Source: Rhodococcus sp. KRD162
GTDB taxonomy: Bacteria; Actinomycetota; Actinomycetes; Mycobacteriales; Mycobacteriaceae
NCBI RefSeq assembly: GCF_017168335.1
Contig: NZ_JABFAU010000013.1
Coordinates: 238,844 to 302,843, forward strand
Length of the DNA: 64,000 bases
Reading direction: 5' to 3'
Part shown: in pieces, positions 17,091-25,942 of the stretch
Numbering within the stretch: position 1 is the first letter of the stretch
Layout: each line of letters starts with the position of its first letter
Program-made: the position numbers and the translations under genes
The notes under the pieces: model-generated
What the model saw: only the letters and a program-made list of their open reading frames with translations
Told to the model about the DNA's origin: nothing
Databases searched by the model: none

Positions 17091-18029
17091 ATGGACATCG
17101 CACCGAAGCGCGGACGTTTCGGCTGGCTCGCCCGCATCGAGGAACTCGACCCGGTGCGCGACTGCCACACGATCCACCGGATCACCGCGGGGCACGAGTT
17201 TCCCTTCGACTATCAGCGCGCACTCGAGTTCGCGCTGTTCCGTACGTACTGTGTGCCGTCGATCTCGGAATTGTTGCAGAAGACAGGCGAATTCGAGTTC
17301 CGGCCGCAGAAGCGTTACGACGACACGTCGTTGCTGATGGCCGAGATGCTCGAACACGGCTACGACTCGCCGCGCGGTCGCGAATCGCTGCGCATGGTCA
17401 ACCGAATGCACGGTCGCTACACGATCTCCAACGACGACATGCTGTACGTGCTCACCACGTTCATCTACGAGCCGCTGGACTGGATCGACCGCTTCGGGTG
17501 GCGACGCCTGCACCCCAACGAACGCCTCGCAGCATTCCACTTCTACCGGAACGTGGGAATTCGGATGGGGATCAAGAACATTCCGGATTCGTTCCAGGAG
17601 TTCGCCCGTTTCAAGCTCGACTACGAGCAGCAGCACTTCCGGTTCACCGAGAGCAACCATCGCGTCGGGCTCTACACACTCGCGCTGTTCGAGTCCTGGT
17701 TCCCCCGCCCGCTGCGACCCGCGGTTCGGCGCGGGGTACTGGCAATGATGGACGAATCGATGGCTCGCGCATTCGGGTTCCCGGCGGGTTCGCTCACAGT
17801 GCGCAGGGCGCTACACCGAGGTTTGCGGACCCGGGCGCGAGTGGAACGGTGGCTACCCAAACGGCGAGTGTCCAAGACGACCTCCGGCACCAACCGCACG
17901 TATCCGAACTACCCGCAGGGGTACACGCCTGCGAACCTCGGCGTTCGGCCGCCCAGCAGCCCCGCCCCCGCGGGGGCGGGCAACTCAGAGACCGTCCACC
18001 CACGCGCCGAACGCATCACGAAACTCTGA
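17091..18029 (+). CDS. MpaB-family oxygenase (DUF2236), second copy
   Basis: 312-aa member of the MpaB/rubber-oxygenase family, distant from the copy at 11-12 kb. Family segments are HRITAGHEFPFDYQRALEFAL near residue 27, MVNRMHGRYTISNDDMLYVL and the following FIYEPLDWIDRFGWR. It begins 2 bp after the aldehyde dehydrogenase stop. The C-terminal 60 residues are basic then Pro-rich. Its last 45 bp overlap the 3' end of the convergent hydrolase gene. The substrate is unknown. Confidence 0.85.
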   Translation: MDIAPKRGRFGWLARIEELDPVRDCHTIHRITAGHEFPFDYQRALEFALFRTYCVPSISELLQKTGEFEFRPQKRYDDTSLLMAEMLEHGYDSPRGRESLRMVNRMHGRYTISNDDMLYVLTTFIYEPLDWIDRFGWRRLHPNERLAAFHFYRNVGIRMGIKNIPDSFQEFARFKLDYEQQHFRFTESNHRVGLYTLALFESWFPRPLRPAVRRGVLAMMDESMARAFGFPAGSLTVRRALHRGLRTRARVERWLPKRRVSKTTSGTNRTYPNYPQGYTPANLGVRPPSSPAPAGAGNSETVHPRAERITKL

Positions 18030-19040
18030 CGAGAGCGGCAGCGGTGCCAGCGCGGTGTTCGGATCGGCAGGCAACGGACCGAGTTCGCCCAGCGTGTGCG
18101 AGCTGTTGGCGAAGTGCGCGAAGTGGAGATCGGTGTGCGAGAGCGCCACTCGTACGTTCTCGACCTGCCCGCAGGAGACGTTGAGATCCTTGTCGGAACA
18201 CGTCAGGAACGAGGAGTACGTACTCGGAAGCGCGGCAGCGAGATCCGCCGGGTCGGTGGCATCGGCCTCGCGCAGGAACCGCGCGTTGGCACGCAGTCCG
18301 AGACCGTCGACGATCGGGTCGGGTTCGGCCGACAACGTGCGACCGGCGCGAATATCGGCGACGGCCTGCGCGAAACGGTCCCGAGACGACGCGGCCTGCT
18401 CCTCGGTGAACTGGCCGACCGCCACCGCCTGGTCGATGTTGCGGTTCACCTGTGCGCTGAGCAGGTCGAGGTAACGGATCGCCAACGGCTCCAGCAAGCC
18501 GATGTGGCTGAACGCCGCACTGTCCGCGTCGGCCAGGCGCAATGCGGTCAGCGCGCCCTCACTGTGCCCGATCACCGTGGTGCGATCGGGCCCGACGCCC
18601 GTGCGCTGCTGGAGGAATGCCAAGGCGTGGGCAGCTGTGTCCACCTGCGCGTCGAATCCGGGAAGGTCGTTCGGGTCCAGGCCGCCCAGCCCGGTTTCCC
18701 CTGCACCGAGCTTGTCGAAGCGCAGGCTCGCGATACCGCGCCGGGACAGCTCGTCGGCAACGTAGGCCGTCGAATTGACCTGCAGATCTCCGGAGTTTCC
18801 GTTGCGATCGGTCGGGCCACTGCCCGGCAGCACCAGAGCGATGCCGCGTGTGTCCCCTACCGGCGCGCGAAAGCTGCCGTAGTAGGTGATGCCATCGGAC
18901 TCGAAGCTCACCTCGGAATCGAGCGCGTCGTCCGGCGACCACGGAACGTTGATCGGGTCACCAGCGGCGGAGCCGGCAGCTGCCAGCAGCAGCATCGCCG
19001 ACGCGGCCAGCACTGTCATCACTCGTCCTCTGCGCACCAT
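17985..19040 (-). CDS. Secreted alpha/beta hydrolase (S33-type)
   Basis: 351-aa hydrolase with a signal peptide: basic MVRRGRV, a hydrophobic run (MTVLAASAMLLLAAAGSAAG) and probable cleavage before DPINV. The catalytic region has ALVLPGSGPTDRNGN, the nucleophile in VIGHSEGALTALRLAD and a terminal His near FAHFANSSHTLGEL. The ATG at 19040 is set by the signal peptide; TAGATT ends 7 nt before it, so the transcript may be leaderless. The substrate is unknown. Two Cys near the C-terminus (TCSDKDLNVSCG) may form a disulfide. Confidence 0.85.
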   Translation of the reverse strand: MVRRGRVMTVLAASAMLLLAAAGSAAGDPINVPWSPDDALDSEVSFESDGITYYGSFRAPVGDTRGIALVLPGSGPTDRNGNSGDLQVNSTAYVADELSRRGIASLRFDKLGAGETGLGGLDPNDLPGFDAQVDTAAHALAFLQQRTGVGPDRTTVIGHSEGALTALRLADADSAAFSHIGLLEPLAIRYLDLLSAQVNRNIDQAVAVGQFTEEQAASSRDRFAQAVADIRAGRTLSAEPDPIVDGLGLRANARFLREADATDPADLAAALPSTYSSFLTCSDKDLNVSCGQVENVRVALSHTDLHFAHFANSSHTLGELGPLPADPNTALAPLPLSSEFRDAFGAWVDGL

Positions 19041-19344
19041 ACTGACCAATCTAACAATCGGACCGACCGCCCGGATACGACGCAGTCCTCGGGCCCGGAA
19101 ATCCTCCCCGCCGGCACCGAGCTGAGGCGTCGAACACCCTCGATACAGCGGCTCTGCACGGCCCAAGTGCTGGTCGGGGCGCACCACGAATCCGATAGGA
19201 CGTAGCCTGGCTGGGAAGGTTCGGTGGCTCGACCGTAATGACACCCGTGTTGTTCGGTTAGATTGGAAGAGCCACCAGGCACGATGCAAGAGGGTCGAGA
19301 CCTGTCAACGAGCGACGGGTCACCACAATCGAGGAGAACAGGCC
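19041..19344 (+). promoter_or_regulatory. Intergenic region with the mihF promoter
   Basis: 304 bp between divergent genes with no credible coding sequence. On the plus strand TAGATT (19259-19264), with ATGACA 15 bp upstream, is the best -10/-35 candidate for mihF and would give a leader of about 75 nt. On the minus strand TAGATT (19053-19048) lies 7 nt before the hydrolase ATG. GAGGAG at 19331 is the mihF ribosome site. Confidence 0.4.
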
Positions 19345-19659
19345 ATGGCTTTACCAGTACTGACACCGGAACAGCGCACCGCGGCGCTGGCCAAGGCGGC
19401 CGAGGCACGCACTGCGCGGTCGAAGCTGCTCGCATCCGTCAAGTCCGGCGAACTCAGCGTCGCTGACGTTCTCGCCAAGGCGGAGAACGACGAGATCGTC
19501 AAGAAGACCAAGGTGTCCGCCCTGATCAAGGCCCTTCCGGGTGTTGGATCCGTGCGCGCCGCACAGCTGCTCGAGCAGCTGTCCATCGCCGATACCCGTC
19601 GTATCGGTGGCCTCGGTGCCAACCAGCGCGAAGCGCTTCTGGCTGCCGTCGCATCCTGA
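19345..19659 (+). CDS. mihF: Integration host factor, actinobacterial type (mIHF)
   Basis: 104-aa nucleoid protein, essential in mycobacteria and unrelated to proteobacterial IHF. A Lys/Ala-rich N-terminal helix (ALAKAAEARTARSKLLASVK) is followed by a helix-two-turn-helix with the GVGSVRAAQLLEQL motif (about residues 66-79) and a conserved end (RIGGLGANQREALLA). It bends DNA and influences replication and recombination. Length is typical of the short form. GAGGAG precedes the ATG. Confidence 0.96.
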   Translation: MALPVLTPEQRTAALAKAAEARTARSKLLASVKSGELSVADVLAKAENDEIVKKTKVSALIKALPGVGSVRAAQLLEQLSIADTRRIGGLGANQREALLAAVAS

Positions 19660-19700
19660 TCCTGCTGTAGTGCGGTGCCTGCAGGGCTAGCATTTCGACC

Positions 19701-20183
19701 ATGAACGTCGAAGTGACCCTGCTGCCCGGAATCGGGGTGCGGAAAGATTTCGCCCTCGCTTCCGGGCGCCGCATAGGCGTCATCACCCTCAAGGACGGCG
19801 CGAACGAGCTGATCGTCTCGCGCAAGGACGACCCCGATGCGACGCAGGCATCGATCACGTTGAGCAATGAGGAAGCGGCGGCCCTGGGCAATCTGCTCGG
19901 GTCGCCGCAACTCATCGCCCAACTCGGGGAAGAGCATCGCGACCTCCCCGGAATCAACACCCGTCAACTTCCCATCAGCGCCACTTCCCGGTTCGTCAGC
20001 CGCACACTCGGCGACACCACCATGCGCACCAAAACCGGAGTATCGGTCGTCGCCGTCATGCGCGCAGGCCAGGTACAACCCTCACCCACCCCCGACTTCA
20101 CTCTCGCCGCAGGTGACCTGTTGGTTGCCGTCGGCACAGCGGATGGACTCGACGCCGCAGCCAAGTTGCTCGGCAGTGCCTGA
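19701..20183 (+). CDS. Regulatory subunit of cation:proton antiporter (RCK/TrkA-C domain)
   Basis: 160-aa cytoplasmic protein. The C-terminal half is a TrkA-C (RCK-C) domain (GVSVVAVMRAGQVQPSPTPD, LAAGDLLVAVGTADGLDAA); the N-terminal half matches KhtT-like subunits (MNVEVTLLPGIGVRKDFALA). Such subunits sense nucleotides or pH and gate the partner antiporter. The partner gene begins 19 bp after the stop. This is the KhtT/KhtU arrangement for potassium efflux in exchange for protons; the ion is inferred. Confidence 0.88.
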   Translation: MNVEVTLLPGIGVRKDFALASGRRIGVITLKDGANELIVSRKDDPDATQASITLSNEEAAALGNLLGSPQLIAQLGEEHRDLPGINTRQLPISATSRFVSRTLGDTTMRTKTGVSVVAVMRAGQVQPSPTPDFTLAAGDLLVAVGTADGLDAAAKLLGSA

Positions 20184-20202
20184 GATCAGTCGGGGCTGAG
20201 CG

Positions 20203-21375
20203 ATGGCCGAGAGCGCGATCGCCCTCACCGAGCTGGGCGCAGTGTTCTTCGTCCTCGGCCTCCTCGCTCGACTCGCAGGCCGCATCGGCGTCTCCCCCAT
20301 CCCCTTCTATCTGCTCGGCGGCCTGGCCTTCGGCAATGGCGGCATCGTCACCCTCGGCGGCATCGACGAATTCAGCGAAATCGCCAGCGAAATCGGCGTC
20401 ATCCTGCTGCTGCTCCTGCTGGGACTCGAATACACCGCCACCGAACTCGTCACCGGACTGCGCCGATCCTGGATGGCCGGAGTGGTGGACATCGTCCTGA
20501 ACTTCGCGCCGGGTGCAGTGGTCGCGTTGCTGCTCGGCTGGGGCGGAGTCGGAGCGCTCGTCATGGGCGGCGTCACCTACATCTCGTCCTCGGGCATCAT
20601 CGCCAAAGTCCTCACCGATCTGGGCAGACTGGGCAACCGCGAAACACCCGTCGTGCTGTCCATCCTGGTGTTCGAGGACCTCGCGATGGCCATCTACCTG
20701 CCGATACTCACCGCAGTGCTGAGCGGAGTCAGCTTCCTCGGCGGGCTCGAAGCCCTCGGCATCTCCCTGCTCGTCATCACCTTCGTGCTGGTCGTTGCGC
20801 TGCGCTACGGCCGGTTCGTCTCCGCAATCGTCGACAGTCCCGACCGCGAGGTCGTACTGCTCAAAGTCCTGGGGTCCGCTCTGCTGGTCGCAGGCATCGC
20901 GTCGGAGCTGCAGGTCTCGGCGGCCGTCGGTGCATTCCTGCTCGGCATCGCGATCTCCGGTTCGACGGCCGACAACGCCACCCGCGTCCTCGAACCACTG
21001 CGCGACCTGTTCGCGGCGATGTTCTTCGTGGTGTTCGGTCTGGCCACCGATCCCTCGACCATCCCTCCGGTGCTGGGCTGGGCCGTCGTGCTCGCGGTGT
21101 CGACAACGGCCACCAAGGTCGCAACCGGCTGGTGGGCCGCGGGGCGTCAGGGCATCGGCAGAGCCGGCCGACTACGTGCGGGTGCGGCCCTGGTGGCGCG
21201 CGGAGAGTTCTCCATCGTCATCGCCGGGCTGGCGGTGGCTGCCGGCGCAGTGGAGGGTGAACTGGCGGCGTTGGCGACGGCGTACGTGCTGTTGATGGCG
21301 ATCCTGGGCCCGATCGCTGCGCGCGTCGCCGAGCCGGTCGCGAAGGCAGTACTACGCGGCGCGCCCGCCGTGTGA
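20203..21375 (+). CDS. Cation:proton antiporter, CPA2 family (KhtU/KefB-like)
   Basis: 390-aa membrane protein with about 12 hydrophobic segments and no cytoplasmic RCK domain, which fits the separate regulatory subunit encoded just upstream. Family marks are LGGLAFGNGGIVTLGG, LLLLLLGLEYTATELVTGL and the unwound-helix segment VTYISSSGIIAKVLTDLG (about residues 125-142), and LVFEDLAMAIYLPIL. It is likely to move K+ or Na+ out against protons. A GntR regulator starts 13 bp after the stop. Confidence 0.92.
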   Translation: MAESAIALTELGAVFFVLGLLARLAGRIGVSPIPFYLLGGLAFGNGGIVTLGGIDEFSEIASEIGVILLLLLLGLEYTATELVTGLRRSWMAGVVDIVLNFAPGAVVALLLGWGGVGALVMGGVTYISSSGIIAKVLTDLGRLGNRETPVVLSILVFEDLAMAIYLPILTAVLSGVSFLGGLEALGISLLVITFVLVVALRYGRFVSAIVDSPDREVVLLKVLGSALLVAGIASELQVSAAVGAFLLGIAISGSTADNATRVLEPLRDLFAAMFFVVFGLATDPSTIPPVLGWAVVLAVSTTATKVATGWWAAGRQGIGRAGRLRAGAALVARGEFSIVIAGLAVAAGAVEGELAALATAYVLLMAILGPIAARVAEPVAKAVLRGAPAV

Positions 21376-21388
21376 TTGGCTGACCGCC

Positions 21389-22060
21389 ATGGTGGAGAAG
21401 CGTCGAGCATCCGTTCTTCGCCGACGGCCGCAGCTGTCGGAGGAGGTGGCAAGTCACCTTCGACACCGAGTGATGTCCGGCGAGGTGAGTCCGGGAGACT
21501 TCATCCGACTCGACGAGACCGCCGCCGAGCTCGGGGTGAGCGTCACCCCGGTCCGCGAGGCATTGCTGACCTTGCGCGGAGAAGGCATCGTCGAACTCGT
21601 CCCGCATCGCGGATACGTGGTGTCTGCGCTCACTCCGAACGACATCGTCGATATCTTCTGGCTTCAGGGCCGAATCGCCGTGGAACTGGTGCGTCGAGCA
21701 GCCCCGAGGATCACCGAGACCGAACTCGCCCAGCTGACCGGCATCTGCGCGTCGTTGTCCGTCGCCGTCGAGAACGGCAGGCCCGAGGACGTCGAGAACT
21801 ACGAGTTCGAGTTCCACCGGGTGCTCAACCGGCTCGCCGAATCCGCGAAGTTGGCATGGTTCCTCAACAACGCCACTCGATACACGCCCACTCGTCTCTA
21901 TGCCACCGATCGCAGCTGGGGACGTGCCGCGGTGCGCAACCACGAGGACTTCATCTCTGCGCTCGTTCGAAACGACGTCGACGCCGCCTGCGAATTGATG
22001 AGACAACAATTCACAGACGGCGCCGATCGGTTGATCGCCCATCGGGCTTCGCCCTCGTGA
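21389..22060 (+). CDS. GntR-family (FadR-type, FCD domain) regulator
   Basis: 223 aa. The winged helix lies at about residues 15-75 (LSEEVASHLRHRVMSGEV, then AAELGVSVTPVREALLTLRG). It is followed by the all-helical FCD ligand domain, with His in EFEFHRVLNRLAESAKL as one of the usual metal ligands. It begins 13 bp after the antiporter and may share its transcript. It also converges on the fadA-fadB operon, which FadR-type regulators often control, but no operator was identified. Confidence 0.9.
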   Translation: MVEKRRASVLRRRPQLSEEVASHLRHRVMSGEVSPGDFIRLDETAAELGVSVTPVREALLTLRGEGIVELVPHRGYVVSALTPNDIVDIFWLQGRIAVELVRRAAPRITETELAQLTGICASLSVAVENGRPEDVENYEFEFHRVLNRLAESAKLAWFLNNATRYTPTRLYATDRSWGRAAVRNHEDFISALVRNDVDAACELMRQQFTDGADRLIAHRASPS

Positions 22061-22092
22061 GCCTTTTGCGTACCTATATGTACGCAAAAGGC
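22061..22092. terminator. Bidirectional terminator between gntR and fadB
   Basis: A perfect 13-bp inverted repeat GCCTTTTGCGTAC / GTACGCAAAAGGC with a 6-nt loop starts at the base after the GntR stop codon. The stem carries T and A runs, so it can act on both strands; the fadB stop is 10 bp beyond. Confidence 0.8.
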
Positions 22093-22102
22093 GCACGACG
22101 GG

Positions 22103-24238
22103 TCAGCGCAGCGACGCAGGCACGGTGAAGCGCTCTCCGTACTTCTTCGCCAGCTCGTCTGCACGAGCAACGAATCCGGCCTGACCTCCCGGGTAGCCGA
22201 CGACGTACTGGTGCACTCCACCCGTCCACGCCGGGAAGCCGATCCCGAAAATCGAGCCGATATTGGCGTCGGCGCTGGTGTTGAGGACACCCTCGTCGAA
22301 GCACTTCTGCGTCTCGATGGCTTCGATGAACAGCATCCGCTCCTTGAGGTCCTCGAACGGAATGTCCGCCGAACCCGACTTGAACGCATCCCGCAGTCCC
22401 GGCCACAGCCCGGCCCGCTTACCGTCCTCGTACTCGTAGAAGCCCGCACCCTTGGCCTTCGACGGACGCTCGAACTCGTCGACCATCTTGTCGATGACCT
22501 CGCCTGCCGGATCCTCGGGAGGAGTTCCACCGGCCGCCTTGATGGCGTCGTAGGTTTCCTTGCGGATCTTCTGCATCAGGTTGAGGGTGAGCTCATCCGA
22601 GAGCTGCAGCGGTGCGGCCGGGTAGCCCGCCTGCAGACCGGCCTGCTCGATGGACGACGGCTCGACCCCCTCGCCCAGCATCGCGATCGCCTCGTTGATG
22701 AACGTACCGATGACGCGCGAGGTGAAGAAGCCGCGACTGTCGTTGACGACGATGGGGGTCTTCTTGATGATCTGCACCAGGTCGAATGCCTTGGCCAACG
22801 CCGCATCCGAGGTCTTCTCGCCGCGGATGATCTCCACGAGCGGCATCTTGTCGACCGGTGAGAAGAAGTGGATTCCGATGAAATCTTCCTGACGCTTGAT
22901 GCCCTGAGCCAAGCTCGTGATGGGCAGCGTCGAGGTGTTGGAACCGAGCAGCGCCGCCGGATCGACGAGATCCTCGATCTCCTGGAACACCTTCTGCTTC
23001 AGCTCTTCCGACTCGAAGACGGCCTCGATGACCAGATCTGCACCCTCGACGTCCTTGGCATCGGCCGTCGGATGGATACGGGCGAGAAGAGCGTCCGACT
23101 TCTCCTGAGTGGTCTTGCCACGCGAGAGAGCCTTGGCCTCGATGCCTTCCGAGTACGCCTTGCCCTTCTGCGCCGCCTCGAGGGCAACGTCCTTGAGCAC
23201 CACGTCGATTCCGGCCTTGGCACACACGTATGCGATACCTGCGCCCATCATGCCTGCGCCGAGAACCGCGACCTTGGTGAAGGTGGTCTTCTCGATGCCG
23301 TCGGGACGGGACTTGCCTGCGTTGATGGCCTGCAGATCGAAGAAGAACGCCTGAATCATGTTCTTGGACACCGGACCGGTGACCAACTCGGTGAAGTACC
23401 GCGACTCGATGGTGCACGCACTGTCGAAGTCGACCTGCGCGCCCTCCACTGCCGCAGCGAGAATTGCGCGAGGAGCCGGCATCGGCGCGCCCTTGATCTG
23501 CTTACGCAGGTTGGACGGGAATGCAGGCAGGATCTGCGCGAGCTTCGGGTTCGAAGGTGTGCCGCCGGGAATCTTGTAGCCCTTCTCGTCCCACGGTGCG
23601 ACGCCACCCTCCGGGTTGGCCTTGATCCACGCCTTGGCGGTGGGCACCAATTCCTCGATGCTGCCGACCAATTCGTGCACCAGCCCGATCTCGAGGGCCT
23701 TCGCCGGACGGAACCGGGTGCCTTGGGCGAGGACGGCCATGAAGCCGGTCTGAATGCCGAGCAGTCGCGTGATGCGCGCAACGCCGCCGCCGCCGGGCAG
23801 CAGGCCGAGCGAGACCTCGGGCAGACCGATCTGCACGCCGGACACATCGGCCGCGATGCGGTGGTGCGTTGCGAGGGCGATCTCGAGTCCGCCGCCCAGC
23901 GCCGCGCCGTTGATGGCGGACACGACCGGCTTACCGAGCTTCTCGATACGGCGCAGCTGCCCCTTGACTTCCTGAACCTCGTCGAACACCCGCTGGGCGT
24001 CCTCGGGCTTGGCGGCGATGAGAGTGTGCAGATCTCCGCCGGCGAAGAACGTCTTCTTGGCCGAGGTGATCACGACACCGGTGATGGATTCGACCTCGGC
24101 TTCGAGGCGATCGACGGTGGCACCCATCGAATCCTTGTACAGCTGGTTCATCGTGTTGGCGCCCTGGTTGGGGTCGTCCATCGTCAGAACGACAATGCCG
24201 TCGGCGTCCTGGTCCCACTGGATCATGTTGTTGCTCAT
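22103..24238 (-). CDS. fadB: Fatty-acid oxidation multifunctional protein FadB (enoyl-CoA hydratase / 3-hydroxyacyl-CoA dehydrogenase)
   Basis: 711-aa fusion. The N-terminal crotonase domain (AAINGAALGGGLEIALATHHRI; LGLLPGGGGVARITRLLG) hydrates enoyl-CoA. The NAD-binding domain from about residue 325 (VAVLGAGMMGAGIAYVCAKAG) and the following helical domains oxidise 3-hydroxyacyl-CoA, with catalytic His in FIGIHFFSPVDKMPLVE. With FadA it carries out the last three steps of beta-oxidation as a trifunctional complex. It starts 9 bp after fadA stops, with TGAGGTAG before the ATG. Actinobacterial members of this operon are usually kept as one transcript. Confidence 0.96.
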   Translation of the reverse strand: MSNNMIQWDQDADGIVVLTMDDPNQGANTMNQLYKDSMGATVDRLEAEVESITGVVITSAKKTFFAGGDLHTLIAAKPEDAQRVFDEVQEVKGQLRRIEKLGKPVVSAINGAALGGGLEIALATHHRIAADVSGVQIGLPEVSLGLLPGGGGVARITRLLGIQTGFMAVLAQGTRFRPAKALEIGLVHELVGSIEELVPTAKAWIKANPEGGVAPWDEKGYKIPGGTPSNPKLAQILPAFPSNLRKQIKGAPMPAPRAILAAAVEGAQVDFDSACTIESRYFTELVTGPVSKNMIQAFFFDLQAINAGKSRPDGIEKTTFTKVAVLGAGMMGAGIAYVCAKAGIDVVLKDVALEAAQKGKAYSEGIEAKALSRGKTTQEKSDALLARIHPTADAKDVEGADLVIEAVFESEELKQKVFQEIEDLVDPAALLGSNTSTLPITSLAQGIKRQEDFIGIHFFSPVDKMPLVEIIRGEKTSDAALAKAFDLVQIIKKTPIVVNDSRGFFTSRVIGTFINEAIAMLGEGVEPSSIEQAGLQAGYPAAPLQLSDELTLNLMQKIRKETYDAIKAAGGTPPEDPAGEVIDKMVDEFERPSKAKGAGFYEYEDGKRAGLWPGLRDAFKSGSADIPFEDLKERMLFIEAIETQKCFDEGVLNTSADANIGSIFGIGFPAWTGGVHQYVVGYPGGQAGFVARADELAKKYGERFTVPASLR

Positions 24239-24247
24239 GGCTCTACC

Positions 24248-25459
24248 TCAGACTCGCTCGATGATGGTGGCAACGCCCATGCCGCCGCCGATGCACAGGG
24301 TGATCAAGGCGTATCGGCCGCCGCGGCGCTCGAGCTCGTCGAGCACGGTTCCGGTGATCATGGCTCCGGTGGCACCGAGCGGGTGTCCCATGGCAATGGC
24401 GCCGCCGTTGACGTTGAGCTTCTCGTTCGGGATCTTCAGATCCTTCTGGAACCGCAGCACGACGGAGGCGAACGCCTCGTTGAGCTCGAAGAGATCGATG
24501 TCGTCGACGGTCAGTCCCGCAGTCGCCAGAACCTTCTTCGACGCCGGGGTCGGGCCGGTGAGCATGATGGTCGTATCGGCACCGCTGGTAGCGGTCGCGA
24601 CGATCCGCGCCCGCGGCACCATGTTCAGGTCTTTGCCTGCCTGCTCGCTGCCGACGAGGACGAGAGCCGAACCGTCGACGATGCCGGAGCTGTTGCCGCC
24701 GGTGTGGACGTGATCGATCTTCTCGATCCAGTGGTACTTCTGCAGGGCGACGTCGTCGAACCCGCCCATGGCCGCGATCCCGGTGAAGGCCGGGTTCAGC
24801 TTGCCGAGCGATTCCACGGTGCTACCCGGGCGCATGTGCTCGTCGTGGTCGAGGATCATCAGACCGTTCTGGTCGGTGACCGGGACGACGGACTTGGTGA
24901 AGTAGCCACCCGACCACGCTGCCGCGGCACGTTCCTGGGACTGCACGGCATACGCGTCGACGTCCTCGCGGGTGAATCCTTCGATCGTCGCGATGAGATC
25001 GGCGCCGATGCCCTGCGGGGCGAAGTAGGTGTCGTAGTTGGTGGCAGGGTCCATGGCCCATGCGCCGCCGTCACTGCCCATCGGCACGCGCGACATCGAC
25101 TCGACGCCGCCTGCGATGACGAGTTCGTCCCAGCCCGAACGCACCTTCTGTGCGGCCAGATTGACTGCTTCGAGACCGGACGCGCAGAAGCGGTTGAGCT
25201 GAAACCCGCCGACGGTATCGGGCATCTTCGCAGCGAGTACGGCCGTGCGGGCGATGTCTGCCCCCTGGTCTCCGACGGGTGAGACCACGCCGAGAATGAG
25301 GTCGGAGATACGGTTCTCGTCCATGTCCGGGAAACGTCGACGGAGTTCGTCGATCAGACCCGTCACCAGGGAGATCGGCTTCACCGAGTGCAGCGAGCCG
25401 TTCTTTCCCTTGCCTCGGGGAGTCCTGATGGCCTCGTATATGAATGCCTCTGTAGTCAC
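24248..25459 (-). CDS. fadA: Acetyl-CoA C-acyltransferase (thiolase) FadA
   Basis: 403-aa thiolase. The nucleophile Cys is in [16 protein letters not shown] (about residue 90), the His in [19 protein letters not shown] (about residue 356) and the second Cys in [17 protein letters not shown] (about residue 388). It cleaves 3-ketoacyl-CoA in beta-oxidation. The start is GTG with AAGGA about 10 nt upstream. It is the first gene of the fadA-fadB operon; the roughly 230 bp before it hold the promoter. Confidence 0.96.
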   Translation of the reverse strand: MTTEAFIYEAIRTPRGKGKNGSLHSVKPISLVTGLIDELRRRFPDMDENRISDLILGVVSPVGDQGADIARTAVLAAKMPDTVGGFQLNRFCASGLEAVNLAAQKVRSGWDELVIAGGVESMSRVPMGSDGGAWAMDPATNYDTYFAPQGIGADLIATIEGFTREDVDAYAVQSQERAAAAWSGGYFTKSVVPVTDQNGLMILDHDEHMRPGSTVESLGKLNPAFTGIAAMGGFDDVALQKYHWIEKIDHVHTGGNSSGIVDGSALVLVGSEQAGKDLNMVPRARIVATATSGADTTIMLTGPTPASKKVLATAGLTVDDIDLFELNEAFASVVLRFQKDLKIPNEKLNVNGGAIAMGHPLGATGAMITGTVLDELERRGGRYALITLCIGGGMGVATIIERV

Positions 25460-25693
25460 AGCGCGCAGTTCCTTCCAGATACTCGATCTTCGTGCGGTCG
25501 CCGTCCCGGCCGACCGCGTCGGTGCGAGGCCATGACAGACCCCAGCTCATGCCAGCGTATGTCCGCAGGAAGAGCGCGGGTAAGGACCGAAACGAGCGTT
25601 GTACATGACCCGATGCTCTGATTCAGGTTTGAACGACGCGCGCCGGGGACACACCGAAAGATCAGATCTACCGAGCGCGGAAGAAGACCGACC

Positions 25694-25930
25694 ATGGAAA
25701 CCGACAACGAATTGACCGTGGGTTCGCGTGTCAAAGTACTCATTCGGACACCCGCCACTGACGATGCCGACGGCCAGGAAACCCGCGAAGCGGGTGCGAT
25801 CGTCGAGGACTTCGGTGTGCAACCATCCGACTCGACGTCACGAGAATGGGCAGTGGCCAGACGCTGGGCGGTCGCCTTGGACAGCGGACGACTCGTGTTC
25901 GCCGACAACGAGGATCTGACTGCCGGCTGA
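25694..25930 (+). CDS. Small conserved hypothetical protein
   Basis: 78-aa acidic protein without membrane segments. The pattern (LTVGSRVKVLIR, then AGAIVEDFG and RRWAVALDSGRLVFADNEDL) suggests a small beta-barrel of the SH3/KOW-like kind, but I do not recognise a named family. It lies alone between the divergent fadA and the convergent dnaX, whose stop is only 12 bp away. Codon use is like its neighbours, which supports a real gene. No function is proposed. Confidence 0.65.
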   Translation: METDNELTVGSRVKVLIRTPATDDADGQETREAGAIVEDFGVQPSDSTSREWAVARRWAVALDSGRLVFADNEDLTAG

Positions 25931-25942
25931 AGCACCCGCCCG

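Noticed and set aside
19345..22060. Search for a prophage or integrative element next to mihF
   Set aside because: No integrase, structural gene or att-like repeat was found in this window; the neighbours are ordinary chromosomal genes.
22868..25282. An 804-codon plus-strand open frame opposite fadB and fadA
   Set aside because: It is antisense to two clearly identified enzymes, has His/Arg/Gly-rich composition and no ribosome site; it arises from high-GC codon bias.
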